Source: Burkholderia sp. SRS-46
GTDB taxonomy: Bacteria > Pseudomonadota > Gammaproteobacteria > Burkholderiales > Burkholderiaceae
DNA: 64,000 nucleotides
Direction: 5' to 3'
NCBI RefSeq assembly: GCF_004343775.1
Contig: NZ_PTXL01000001.1
Location: forward strand, 186,001-250,000
The first letter of the stretch is position 1, and each line of letters starts with the position of its first letter. Positions 37,087-46,019 of this stretch are shown here, in pieces. Below the pieces are notes generated by a model, which was not told where the DNA came from, did not search any database, and saw only the letters and a list, made by a program, of their open reading frames with translations. Made by a program: the position numbers and the translations under genes.

Positions 37087-38232
37087 TTACGCGTGCGGCG
37101 TCGAGCCGCAGGCCGTGGCGTCGCCGCCGGGCATCGGCACGAAGCCCGTGACTTCGAGGCCGTAGCCGGACATGCTGCCCAGCTTGCGCGGATTCGACAG
37201 CACCTGCATCTTGCTGACGCCGACATCGCGCAGGATCTGCGCGCCGATGCCGAACGTCTTGAAATCGACCGGCCGGCGCTTCAGCACCGCGGCCTTCTCT
37301 TCCTCGTCGAACGCCTTGAAGACGTCGACCAGATGTTCCTTCGTGTCGCCGCAGTTGAGCAGCACGATCACGCCGTGGTCGCGCTGCGCGATCTCGCGCA
37401 TCGCCGCGTCGAGCGTCCACGAGTGGGTCGACACGCCGGTCTCGAGCAGGTCGAGCACCGACAGCGGCTCGTGCACGCGCACCGGGGTGTCGCGCTCCGG
37501 CGACGGCGTGCCGCGCACCAGCGCGATGTGCGGCGAGCCGGTCGGCTGGTCGCGGTACAGCACCGCGCGGAACGTGCCATGCGCGGTTTGCATCGTACGC
37601 TCGGCAACCCGCTCGATGATCGACTCGGTGCGGCTGCGGTAGTGGATCAGGTCGGCGATCGTGCCGATCTTCAGGTTGTGTTCCTTCGCGAACTCGATCA
37701 GGTCGGGCAGGCGGGCCATCGTCCCGTCGTCCTTGATGATCTCGCAGATCACCGCGGCGGGCGTGAGGCCCGCGAGCGCCGTGAAATCGCAGCCGGCCTC
37801 GGTGTGGCCGGCGCGCACCAGCACGCCGCCCGGCTGGGCCATGATCGGGAACACGTGACCCGGCTGCACGATGTGCTCGGGGCGCACGTCGTGCGCGACC
37901 GCCGTGGCGATCGTATGCGCGCGGTCCGCCGCCGAAATGCCGGTCGTCACGCCCTCGGCCGCCTCGATGCTGACGGTGAACGCGGTGCCGTACTGCGTGC
38001 CGTTGCGGTACGTCATCAGCGGCAGGTGCAGCTGCTTGCAGCGTTCCTGCGTCAACGTCAGACAAATCAGGCCGCGGCCGTACTTCGCCATGAAGTTGAT
38101 CGCTTCCGGCGTCACGAACTCGGCGGCGATCACCAGATCGCCTTCGTTTTCACGGTCTTCTTCGTCGACCAGGATCACCATCCGGCCGGCTTTCAGCTCG
38201 GCAATGATGTCGGGCGTGGAGGCGAGCGTCAT
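37087..38232 (-). CDS. ribB: 3,4-dihydroxy-2-butanone 4-phosphate synthase with RibA-like C-terminal domain
   Basis: 381 residues. The N-terminal half is a full RibB domain: [34 protein letters not shown]. The C-terminal half resembles GTP cyclohydrolase II, but the zinc cysteines are absent: where RibA has C-x10-C-x-C, this protein reads [15 protein letters not shown]. The GTP-binding HRQEGR loop is also missing. It thus fits the RibBX-type variant in which the second domain is not a cyclohydrolase. A separate ribA must exist elsewhere. Starts at MTLASTPDI; heads the ribH-nusB operon. Confidence 0.93.
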   Translation of the reverse strand: MTLASTPDIIAELKAGRMVILVDEEDRENEGDLVIAAEFVTPEAINFMAKYGRGLICLTLTQERCKQLHLPLMTYRNGTQYGTAFTVSIEAAEGVTTGISAADRAHTIATAVAHDVRPEHIVQPGHVFPIMAQPGGVLVRAGHTEAGCDFTALAGLTPAAVICEIIKDDGTMARLPDLIEFAKEHNLKIGTIADLIHYRSRTESIIERVAERTMQTAHGTFRAVLYRDQPTGSPHIALVRGTPSPERDTPVRVHEPLSVLDLLETGVSTHSWTLDAAMREIAQRDHGVIVLLNCGDTKEHLVDVFKAFDEEEKAAVLKRRPVDFKTFGIGAQILRDVGVSKMQVLSNPRKLGSMSGYGLEVTGFVPMPGGDATACGSTPHA

Positions 38233-38397
38233 AAAGGGGAGGGGCGCGAAAGAGGAAAGTGCGTATTTTACGCCAGCCGGGCCGGGTTTCGGCTGGCGCG
38301 GGCGGCAGCCGTCGCGCCGCGGGTGCAAATGCCGGTGCAACCGGCCGCCGGGCCGCTCCGGGCGGCGTGTTGCGCGCCGGCCCGGGGGGCGCCGCCG

Positions 38398-38904
38398 TTA
38401 CGGGCGGCCGAGGAAATCGAGCTTGCCGAGCTCGACGCCGTTGTGGCGCAGGATGTCGTAGGCGGTCGTCACGTGGAAGAAGAAGTTGGGCAGCACGAAG
38501 CCCAGCAGGTACGACTGGCCGGTGAACTCGAGCGGGCCGCTGCGCATCTTGAGCACGATCTGGCGGCCTTCCGTGCCGTCGATCTGCGCCGCGTCGAAGC
38601 TCTTCAGGTAGTCGATCGTCTTCTGCAGGCGCGCGTGCAGTTCGTCGAACGTCTGCTCGACGTCGGGGTAGCTCGGCATCTCGACGCCGGCGAGCCGCGC
38701 GGCGCAGCCCTTCGCCGTGTCGCTCGCGATGTAGACCTGGCGGACGAGCGGCAGCATGTCCGGGTAGAGGCGCGCGCCGATGAACACCGACGGATCGATC
38801 TGCTTCTCGGCCGCGTGCGCCTGGGCCTTGCCGAGGATGTGCTGCAGGCTGGTCAGGCCGCGGATCAGGACAGGCAGCGAGGCCTGGTACATCGAAATGG
38901 ACAT
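38398..38904 (-). CDS. DUF1993 family protein
   Basis: 168 residues, start [19 protein letters not shown]. Four-helix DinB-like DUF1993 fold: ADMLPLV-type [33 protein letters not shown], and the C-terminal [18 protein letters not shown] with a histidine that could bind metal. Function unknown. AGG lies about 8 bases before the ATG. Sits between ribB and a sulfotransferase gene, unrelated to both. Confidence 0.87.
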   Translation of the reverse strand: MSISMYQASLPVLIRGLTSLQHILGKAQAHAAEKQIDPSVFIGARLYPDMLPLVRQVYIASDTAKGCAARLAGVEMPSYPDVEQTFDELHARLQKTIDYLKSFDAAQIDGTEGRQIVLKMRSGPLEFTGQSYLLGFVLPNFFFHVTTAYDILRHNGVELGKLDFLGRP

Positions 38905-39464
38905 GGGGATGCCTCGGTGGAGTGCGTGAGCGCGATGGCGCGCGTGACGGTTCTCGGAATTGCGCGATGGGCGCTCCGGCATCATAGCGCGGACGCAACG
39001 CCGCGCGCGGGTCTTTCGTCGGGCGCTCGTCAGCGGGGCGCGCCGTCGGTTGCACGGGGTGCCGCATGTGCCGGCACGGGGCGCACACCACACATCGCCG
39101 GCAACGCGAGCTTCAGGTCGAAGCCGTCGTGCCAATTCAGTATGACGAAGGATCTGGCCGATGCCGGCACGCGCGGCAGCGGTGGCTTTCGACGATCCGA
39201 AACTTTCCTTGGGATCGCCTTTCAACGCGGATTACACGGATTACACGTATTACGCGCGATGACACGGCACCTGTCGCACGGGGCGATCGATTACACCGGT
39301 AATGGATCGGTATCGATTTGTTACGCAGCGCGCGGACGATTTCAAGATACTCCGGCCGTTTGATGGCGCGCCGTCGCGCGGCGGCGATGCCATCGGTATC
39401 GGAGAGGAGCCCACGTGAGCAGCACATCCGTCTTGATGGTCCATGCGCGCACCGGGCGGCGCGC
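38905..39464. other. Intergenic region with ATTACACG repeats and a leader ORF
   Basis: No ordinary gene. ATTACACG-like units are iterated at 39240-39257 (ATTACACGG, ATTACACGT, ATTACGCG) with a related ATTACACCGGTAAT at 39290-39303. A 17-codon ORF (GTG 39415, first residues SSTSVLMVHART) has a strong GGAGAGGAG site and its stop overlaps the sulfotransferase ATG. Confidence 0.5.
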
Positions 39465-39468
39465 ATGA
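39415..39468 (+). CDS. 17-codon leader ORF coupled to the sulfotransferase gene
   Basis: GTG preceded by GGAGAGGAG (spacing 5) and ending TGA at 39466-39468. The next gene's ATG begins at 39465, forming ATGA. The downstream gene itself has no ribosome site, so ribosomes terminating here may reinitiate on it. Not a known leader peptide. Confidence 0.45.
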   Translation: MSSTSVLMVHARTGRRA

Positions 39469-40829
39469 GCGGGCCGCGCGATTCGCGAGAGGCCGCGCGC
39501 GCCGCGGCGATCGAGGACGCCCGGGCGGCGCTTGCGCGCGCGCCGACCGATGCGCGGGCATGGCATCGGCTCGGAATGGCCTGGGAGGCCGACTACGCGT
39601 ATGCGGCGGCAGCGGAGTGCTATCGTCGCGCGACCGAGCTCGAGCCGCGGGCGGACGGCTCGTACAACAATCTGGCGAACTGCCTGAACGTGCTCGGCCG
39701 GATCGACGACGCGCACGGCGCATGGCGTACCGCGATCGAACTGGCGCCGGACTGCGCGTCCTACTACTGGAACTACGTGCAGTCGACGACGCTGGACGCC
39801 GACGATCCGTGCTTCGCATCGCTCGAGCGGCAGGTCGCCGTCGCCGGCGCATGGCCGGCCGAGCGGCAGGCCGAGCTGTATTTCGCGTACGGCGAGGCGC
39901 TCACGGGCGTCGGGGAGCCGGCGCGCGGCTTCGCATACCTGACGCGCGCGAACACGCTCCACCGGACGCTGCTCCAATACGACGAGCGCACGATGCTCGG
40001 GCTGCTCGAGCAGATGGCCGACGTGTTCAGCGCGGACCTGCTGCGCGCGAAGGCCGGGGCGGGCGACCCTTCGGCGGCGCCGGTATTCGTGATCGGGATG
40101 CCGCGTTCGGGCTCGACGCTCGTCGACCAGATCCTCGCGAGCCATCCGCGGGTGTTCGGTGTCGGCGAATCCGAGGCATTCGGGGAGAGCCTCCTGCTCG
40201 CGGTGTCGCCCGCCGCGCCGGCCGGCCCGCTGGCGCTCGACGCGTTGCACGATGCGCCGGCGGGCGCGTTGCGCGCGCTTGGCGAGGACTACCGGCGGCG
40301 CGTCGCGCACTGGGTCGCCGGCGGCCCGTACGAGCGTATCGTCGACAAGTATCTGTACAACTTCATCAACGTCGGCTTCATCCATCTCGCGCTGCCGAAC
40401 GCGCGCTTCATCCACACGCGGCGCGCGCCGATCGAGACCTGCCTGTCGACCTACGCGCGGAGTTTCCGCGACGTGCCGTTCAGCTATGACCTCGGCGAAC
40501 TCGGCCGCTTCTATCGCGCGTACGACGCGCTGATGGCGCACTGGCGCGCCGTGCTGCCGCCGGGCGTGCTGCTGGAGGTGCAGTACGAGGAGGTGGTCGG
40601 CGATCTCGAAGGACAGGTCCGGCGGATGCTGGCCCATTGCGGACTCGACTGGGACGCGCGCTGCCTCGCATTTCATCAGACCGAACGGCAGGTCGCGACC
40701 GCGAGCGCGATGCAGGTGCGCCGGCCGCTGTACGGCAATGCCGTGCGGCGCTGGCGTCCCGACGCCGCGACGCTGCAGCCGCTGCTCGACGGGCTCGGGC
40801 CGGCGTTGGCGGGCGGCACGCACGCTTGA
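39465..40829 (+). CDS. TPR-domain sulfotransferase
   Basis: 454 residues. Residues about 20-110 carry two or three tetratricopeptide repeats (ARAWHRLGMAWEADYAYAA, DGSYNNLANCLNVLGRIDDA). A sulfotransferase domain follows, with the PAPS 5'-phosphosulfate loop FVIGMPRSGSTLVDQILA at about 209-226 and the 3'-phosphate segment PIETCLSTYARSF. Acceptor unknown; bacterial TPR-sulfotransferases may act on glycans, lipids or proteins. The start rests on coupling to the leader ORF. Confidence 0.87.
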   Translation: MSGPRDSREAARAAAIEDARAALARAPTDARAWHRLGMAWEADYAYAAAAECYRRATELEPRADGSYNNLANCLNVLGRIDDAHGAWRTAIELAPDCASYYWNYVQSTTLDADDPCFASLERQVAVAGAWPAERQAELYFAYGEALTGVGEPARGFAYLTRANTLHRTLLQYDERTMLGLLEQMADVFSADLLRAKAGAGDPSAAPVFVIGMPRSGSTLVDQILASHPRVFGVGESEAFGESLLLAVSPAAPAGPLALDALHDAPAGALRALGEDYRRRVAHWVAGGPYERIVDKYLYNFINVGFIHLALPNARFIHTRRAPIETCLSTYARSFRDVPFSYDLGELGRFYRAYDALMAHWRAVLPPGVLLEVQYEEVVGDLEGQVRRMLAHCGLDWDARCLAFHQTERQVATASAMQVRRPLYGNAVRRWRPDAATLQPLLDGLGPALAGGTHA

Positions 40830-41070
40830 GCGCGCGGCCGCGCGACGCTCGCGCGCCGTCAGCGGCAGCGGTTAGAATGCGCGGACCGTTCGCACGTCGT
40901 GCGAGCGGACCAGAACGCCGGACGCGACGGGTCGCGTCCGTACCGACCCGATCGCATCGCCGTCGCGCAGGCGCGGCACGCATTTTCGGCGGGGCCGGCC
41001 ACGCGGCGCGACGCGCCGGTGGCCGCGCTCGGGCGGCGGCGTTCGGCGATTCAGATTGGACGCTCCGGAC

Positions 41071-42240
41071 ATGTCGACTCCCGCCGTTCTCCTGCTGATC
41101 CTGTTGATTCACTGCATCGCGTCGCTGGCCGTGCTCGGCTCGTTGCTGCGCGCCCGCGTGCCGGGGCTGCGCAGCTGGCTGGTCGCGCAGGCGCTGATGG
41201 CCGTGGCGATCGTGCTCGCGCTCCTGGGCGGCGCATTCACGGCCGTCGTCGGGGTGGCGGCGGCGCTGTATGCCGGCGCGACGCTGGCCGTGCTGCAAGG
41301 CTTCCGACAATTCTTCGGCGTGCGCGCCGTGTATCGCGCCGAGCTGATCGCCGGCGCGCTGCTGTTTCTCGCGCTGATCGATTTCGCGCTGAACGGCGGC
41401 GATCCGCGGTTGCGCGTCGTGTTCGTGTCCGCGTTCGTCGCCTACACGCGCTTCTCGATCGGCTGGCTGGCATGGCGCCGCCGGCCGGCGAACCGGTCCG
41501 CATACAGCTACGTGTTCGTCGCCGTCGTAGCCGTGGCCGGCGCACTCGTCCATGCCGCCCGCAGCGTCGGGTTCATGCTCGGCCACCTGCGCGACACGTC
41601 GGTGGCGAGCGTGGCCCCGGCCAACGTCGGGTTTCTCGCGCTGGGCGTGCTGAGCCTGCTGTGCCTGTCGATGGGCGTCGTGATGCTCGCGCACGACCGG
41701 GTGGCGGAACATCTCGAGCGGCTTGCGACCGTCGACGGCCTGACCGGCGCGATGATGCGCGGCGCGTTTCTCGAGCGGGCGGAGCAGCAGTGCCTGCGCG
41801 CCGTGCGTACCGGCATGCCGCTGTCGCTCGCCATCGTCGATCTGGACAACTTCAAGACGATCAACGACCGCCACGGCCATGCGGCAGGCGATCAGGCGCT
41901 CGCGCATTTCGCCGCGATCGTGTCGGGCGGAATCCGGCCATGCGACCTGTTCGGGCGGCTCGGCGGGGAGGAGTTTGCCGTGCTGTGCCCGGATACCGCC
42001 GAGGGCGATGCGACGCGCGCGATCGAGCGGCTGCGCGCGTCGCTTGCACGTGCCGCGGGCGGCGGCGGGGCGGGCGGCATCCGGTTCACGTTCAGCGCGG
42101 GCGTCGCCGAGCGCGCGGGCGACGAACCGCTGTCGCAGCTGATGGCCCGCGCCGACGCCGCGCTCTATGCGGCAAAGGCGGCCGGGCGCGACCGTGTGAC
42201 GGCCGCCGCGCATGCCGGGCACGCGGGCATCGCGGCCTGA
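41071..42240 (+). CDS. Membrane-bound diguanylate cyclase (GGDEF)
   Basis: 389 residues. The first about 200 contain six or seven hydrophobic helices without a named sensor domain. The GGDEF domain occupies about 220-380: LTGAMMRGAFLERAE, DLDNFKTINDRHGHAAGD, and the active site GGEEF at 298-302. An I-site RxxD is not evident before it. No EAL domain, so a c-di-GMP synthase. ATG after a weak site. Terminator follows. Confidence 0.92.
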   Translation: MSTPAVLLLILLIHCIASLAVLGSLLRARVPGLRSWLVAQALMAVAIVLALLGGAFTAVVGVAAALYAGATLAVLQGFRQFFGVRAVYRAELIAGALLFLALIDFALNGGDPRLRVVFVSAFVAYTRFSIGWLAWRRRPANRSAYSYVFVAVVAVAGALVHAARSVGFMLGHLRDTSVASVAPANVGFLALGVLSLLCLSMGVVMLAHDRVAEHLERLATVDGLTGAMMRGAFLERAEQQCLRAVRTGMPLSLAIVDLDNFKTINDRHGHAAGDQALAHFAAIVSGGIRPCDLFGRLGGEEFAVLCPDTAEGDATRAIERLRASLARAAGGGGAGGIRFTFSAGVAERAGDEPLSQLMARADAALYAAKAAGRDRVTAAAHAGHAGIAA

Positions 42241-42305
42241 GGCACGGCGGGCGAGTTGCCGCGGCGTGCGCGCCGACAGCATCCGCTCCACCTGTCGCCC
42301 GACAA

Positions 42306-42336
42306 AAAAAACGCCAACCCGTACGGGTTGGCGTTT
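42306..42336. terminator. Bidirectional terminator between GGDEF gene and aceA
   Basis: AAAACGCCAACCC-GT-ACGGGTTGGCGTTTT; A- and T-rich on the two outer sides, between convergent genes. Confidence 0.95.
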
Positions 42337-42356
42337 TGCTCGAGGGTCGACCGGTA

Positions 42357-43940
42357 TCAGAACTGGTTCATCGTGTTGTCTTTACCTGCCGCCTTCAGGG
42401 CTGCGTCGCCGCTGAAATACTCCTTGTGGTCGTCGCCGATGTCCGAGCCGGACATGTTCTGGTGCTTGACGCAGGCGATGCCCTGACGGATTTCCTTGCG
42501 CTGCACGCCAGCCACATAACCCAGCATGCCCTGTTCGCCGAAGTATTCCTTGGCCAGGTTGTCGGTCGACAGCGCGGCGGTGTGGTACGTCGGCAGCGTG
42601 ATCAGGTGGTGGAAGATGCCGGCTTCACGCGACGCGTCGGCCTGGAACGTGCGGATCTTTTCGTCGGCGAGCGCCGCCAGTTCGGTCTGGTCGTATTCCA
42701 CGCTCATCAGCTGGGCGCGGTCGTATGCCGACACGTCCTTGCCCGCGGCCTTCATCGCGTCGTACGCCTGCTGGCGGAAATTCAGCGTCCAGTTGAACGA
42801 CGGGCTGTTGTTGTACACCAGCTTCGCGTTCGGGATGACCTTGCGGATCTCGCTGACCATGCCGCCGATCTGCGCGATATGCGGCTTTTCGGTTTCGATC
42901 CACAGCAGGTCGGCGCCGTTTTGCAGCGAGGTGATGCAATCCAGCACGCAGCGTGCTTCGCCCGTGCCGGCGCGGAACTGGAACAGGTTGCTCGGCAGGC
43001 GCTTCGGACGCAGCAGCTTGCCGTCGCGCTTGATGACGACGTCACCATTGCCCAGCTGGTCGGCCGACAACTCTTCGCAATCGAGGAACGCGTTGTATTG
43101 GTCGCCCAGGTCGCCCGGCGTGTTGGTCACGGCGATCTGCTTGGTCAGGCCGGCGCCGAGCGAGTCGGTACGGGCCACGATGATGCCGTCGTCCACGCCC
43201 AGTTCCAGGAACGCGTAGCGGATCGCGCGGATCTTGGCCAGGAAGTCCTCGTGCGGCACGGTGACCTTGCCGTCCTGGTGACCGCACTGCTTCTCGTCGG
43301 ACACCTGGTTTTCGATCTGGATGCAGCATGCGCCCGCTTCGATGAACTGCTTGGCCAGCAGGTAGGTTGCTTCGGCGTTGCCGAAGCCCGCGTCGATGTC
43401 TGCGATGATCGGCACGACGTGCGTGACGTGGTTGTCGATCTTTTGCTGGATGGCGGCCTTGGCGGCAGCGTCCTTGGCGGCGTCCAGCTCGCGGAACAGG
43501 CCGCCCAGCTCACGGGCGTCGGCCTGGCGCAGGAACGTGTACAGCTCGCGGATCAGCGCGCTGACGGAGGTCTTTTCGTGCATCGACTGGTCCGGCAGCG
43601 GGCCGAACTCGGAGCGCAGCGCGGCCACCATCCAGCCGGACAGGTAAAGATAGCGGCGCTCGGTGCTGTTGAAGTGCTTCTTGATCGAGATCATCTTCTG
43701 CTGGCCGATGAAGCCGTGCCAGCAACCCAGCGACTGGGTGTACTTGGCCGGGTCGGCATCGTAGGCGGCCATGTCGGCGCGCATGATCTTGGCGGTGTAC
43801 TTGGCGATGTCCAGGCCCGTCCTGAACTTGTTCTGGGCACGCATGCGGGCGGCGTACTCGGGATTGATCGCATTCCACGCGCTGCCGTGCGTCTCTTTCA
43901 AGCCAGCAACTGCCTGGATGTCGTCCTGATATTGAGCCAT
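42357..43940 (-). CDS. aceA: Isocitrate lyase (long form)
   Basis: 527 residues, the long ICL subtype as in Pseudomonas aeruginosa (about 530). Splits isocitrate to glyoxylate and succinate in the glyoxylate bypass. Active-site loop KQCGHQDGKV (KKCGH equivalent), preceded by CIQIENQVSDE; the PSFNWTLNFRQQAYD and ADLLWIETEKPHIAQ motifs match. AGGAG 8 bases before the ATG. No malate synthase nearby. A 16-bp palindrome about 110 bp upstream is probably its operator. Confidence 0.97.
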   Translation of the reverse strand: MAQYQDDIQAVAGLKETHGSAWNAINPEYAARMRAQNKFRTGLDIAKYTAKIMRADMAAYDADPAKYTQSLGCWHGFIGQQKMISIKKHFNSTERRYLYLSGWMVAALRSEFGPLPDQSMHEKTSVSALIRELYTFLRQADARELGGLFRELDAAKDAAAKAAIQQKIDNHVTHVVPIIADIDAGFGNAEATYLLAKQFIEAGACCIQIENQVSDEKQCGHQDGKVTVPHEDFLAKIRAIRYAFLELGVDDGIIVARTDSLGAGLTKQIAVTNTPGDLGDQYNAFLDCEELSADQLGNGDVVIKRDGKLLRPKRLPSNLFQFRAGTGEARCVLDCITSLQNGADLLWIETEKPHIAQIGGMVSEIRKVIPNAKLVYNNSPSFNWTLNFRQQAYDAMKAAGKDVSAYDRAQLMSVEYDQTELAALADEKIRTFQADASREAGIFHHLITLPTYHTAALSTDNLAKEYFGEQGMLGYVAGVQRKEIRQGIACVKHQNMSGSDIGDDHKEYFSGDAALKAAGKDNTMNQF

Positions 43941-44051
43941 GTGAATCTCCTAAGAAGAAAGCGCGTTTGGAAAGATGCTTGAGCGTGCCGCCGCGTTTGT
44001 CGAAGCGAACTGCATGACTCAATAGTAGCGCCGCCTGATGCGTTTTGGTGA

Positions 44052-44067
44052 TGTCTTATATAAGACA
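44052..44067. promoter_or_regulatory. Perfect palindrome upstream of aceA
   Basis: TGTCTTATATAAGACA, a 16-bp perfect dyad, followed by an extra half-site ACAAGACA. Its symmetry and size suit a GntR-type dimer. The region is unusually AT-rich. Likely operator for isocitrate lyase control by C2/propionate metabolism; the regulator is not identified. Confidence 0.7.
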
Positions 44068-44136
44068 CAAGACATAATTTATTATTATATTTCAACGAGA
44101 TAGGCGGTGATTTTTGCGATGTAAAACATGTTTTCA

Positions 44137-44520
44137 AGCGGCGGAAAAACCGATGCTGCAGGAACATGCAGTGAATTCCGCAATGTGAAAAGCGCTTTCG
44201 GGTGCTGGAGGCGAGACGAGCACGGATGGCTCGGGCAACGATGGCTGGGGGAGGGGGGCAGACGTTTGTCGGACGGGTTCAGCGGTCTTGACCCCGCGTT
44301 CGCGACGGACGGCTTCGAGGAGATCGAGTAACGCGCGCGCGTCGATCTGTTCGAGCGTTACATTACCGATGTTCGGATTCAGGTCGCGGCGGAGATACAG
44401 GCTATGCGCTTCACGCCAGGGCTTCGAGCGCAGTTCGCGCCTGCCGAATGGATGTCCGAGGGCAAGTGAACCGAAGCGCGCCGCCGGACACCAGCACGGC
44501 GGTGGTTATCAAGGTTCTGG
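44137..44520 (-). pseudogene. Fragment of a P4-type tyrosine integrase
   Basis: Read on the minus strand from about 44480 downwards one frame gives GRRELRSKPW, then LYLRRDLNPNIGNVTLEQID, then LLDLLEAVRRERGVKTA and EPVRQTS. This is the core-binding domain pattern of phage P4-like integrases (SLxRDVxPxIGxxxlxxI ... RGxxxTAxRxRQ). No start codon, no catalytic domain (R..H..R..Y absent), and two stops upstream in the same frame. A clear relic of a former element at this site. Confidence 0.7.
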
Positions 44521-44591
44521 AATAGACCCGCCCTGATTCATGGGCGATCTATTCCATTGATATGCTAGCCTCCCAGCCTCGGGAGGCTCAA

Positions 44592-44903
44592 ATGGATCGG
44601 CTTGAAGGGATCAAGATATTCGTGCGCGTCGTCGAAAGCGGGAGCTTTTCGGCCGTGGCGCGCGAACTCGGAACAGGCCAGCCGGCGATCAGCAAACAGG
44701 TGGCGGCGCTCGAAGAACGTCTCGGCGCACAACTTCTCAGGCGCACCTCGCGCAGTCTGAGCCTGACCGAAGCCGGACGCGACTTCTACGAATCCGCAGT
44801 GCGGCTGACGATCAGCGCTGTTCGCCCTGCAGCGCGCCGCCAGCCCAGCAAAGTCGCCGTGTTTGTCGATTTTCTCGCTGAATTGCTGGCTGAGCACGCG
44901 TGA
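44592..44903 (+). pseudogene. LysR-family regulator with internal deletion
   Basis: 103 codons. The first about 80 are an intact LysR wHTH (MDRLEGIKIFVRVVESGSFS, then QPAISKQVAALEERLGAQLL). After LTISAV the reading jumps to RQPSKVAVFVDFLAELLAEH, the usual last helix of LysR proteins. About 190 residues of the effector domain are missing, yet the frame is kept. GGGAGG precedes the ATG. It may be inactive or act as a DNA-binding-only dominant form. Confidence 0.8.
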
Positions 44904-45003
44904 TCTATTCCCCATAGGGATAGAAGCTATCCAAATTGGTCGGCTAGTGCCCTCGGTAGGGAATTGATGGATTGGCATCACTGACAACAGACGAGGTGAT
45001 GCC

Positions 45004-45697
45004 ATGTCTCTTTCCACGCTTGCGCAGCCGATCAAGGCCTTCCTGCAGGCAACCGCCAGCCGCGACCGCGCCGGCGTGCTCTCGTCCTTCGCGGACGACG
45101 CCGTACTTATCGACATGGGCAAGGCGCATCGCGGCGAGGAAATCGCTCACTGGGCGGACAACCTCTGTCTCGGCTCGAACGTCCGTGTGCATCCGCTGCA
45201 CGCTGAGGAGCGTGACGGGCATACGGTTCTGACCGTTGCAGTCGACGGCGACTACGCAGCGCTCGGCGTGACAGAGCCTTTCCAACTCGACTGGCACATC
45301 GATCTTGCCGGTAACCGTATCGCTCGCCTTCGCATGGTCGAGGAAAAGTCGAACCTGCCGGCGCCTGTCCTCGGCTTCGTGCAGGCCATGAACATGTACG
45401 ATCTCGACGGCATGGTCTCGCGCTTCGCTCCGGACGCGATCGCAAATGATCAGATGCGTCACTACGAGGGCCGCGATGCGATCCGCGCCTGGCTGGCGAA
45501 GGAGATCGCCGGTGACAGGGGTGACGATGTTCGTTGCGGAGATCCTGCATCGCCTCGACGGCGTCGCCATTCTCGCGAAGGTGACCGGTGACTACGACAA
45601 GACTGGATTGCCCGATCCGCTCGAGCCCCGCTTCTGCTTCACGCTCGCAGGCGATGCGATCGCCCAGCTCGTGATCGTTCCAGCCAAACGCTTCTAA
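45004..45697 (+). pseudogene. SnoaL/NTF2-like protein, frameshifted
   Basis: The first frame begins MSLSTLAQPIKAFLQATASR and runs as two NTF2-like units through IRAWLAKEIAGD. It then shifts by +1 within the GGGG run at about 45518-45521, continuing in the next frame as VTMFVAEILHRLDGVAILAK and ending PAKRF. Joined, it gives a coherent protein of about 230 residues. In related organisms such genes neighbour LysR and alcohol-dehydrogenase genes, as here. The function of the parent is unknown. Confidence 0.78.
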
Positions 45698-45734
45698 GCG
45701 CCGTCTACGCGGCACGCCGCTCGCCCGATCCGTC

Positions 45735-46019
45735 CTGAAAGGAACGACCACGTTTGCCGTCTATGCAAAAGAAGCCAATCTCGAAGACCCACTTGCCTCC
45801 CTTGTCGTTGGCGAACGCCCTGACCCGATCGTGAAGGAAGGCTGGGTGCGGGTGAAGGTGACGCATGCCATCCTCAACCGGCATGATGTTTTCACCCTGC
45901 GCGGGCTTTCGGCGCAGCAAGAGCCGATCCCCTTCCCGATGATCATTGGCGATGATGGCGCCGGGCTGCTCGGCAGGGGCCTCGCTCGCCCCCGATGCTG
46001 CATCATTTCAATGGCTTAG
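45735..46019 (+). pseudogene. Truncated zinc-type alcohol dehydrogenase / quinone oxidoreductase
   Basis: The frame reads TFAVYAKEANLEDPLASLVV, then VKEGWVRVKVTHAILNRHDV and FPMIIGDDGAGLL. This is the N-terminal GroES-like domain of an MDR oxidoreductase (about 80 residues). It lacks an ATG and breaks off near 45975, where the sequence joins the ribE 3' end. The NAD(P)-binding domain is gone. The broken frame overlaps the ribE stop on the opposite strand. Confidence 0.75.

Noticed and set aside
40899..43982. Over 1000-codon plus-strand open frame spanning the GGDEF gene and aceA
   Set aside because: It runs out of frame through the GGDEF gene and antisense through aceA, both clear genes. Its length reflects lack of stops in GC-rich DNA.
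44288..44536. Small plus-strand ORF between aceA and the LysR remnant
   Set aside because: The coherent reading in this stretch is on the minus strand (integrase fragment); the plus frame has no family features.
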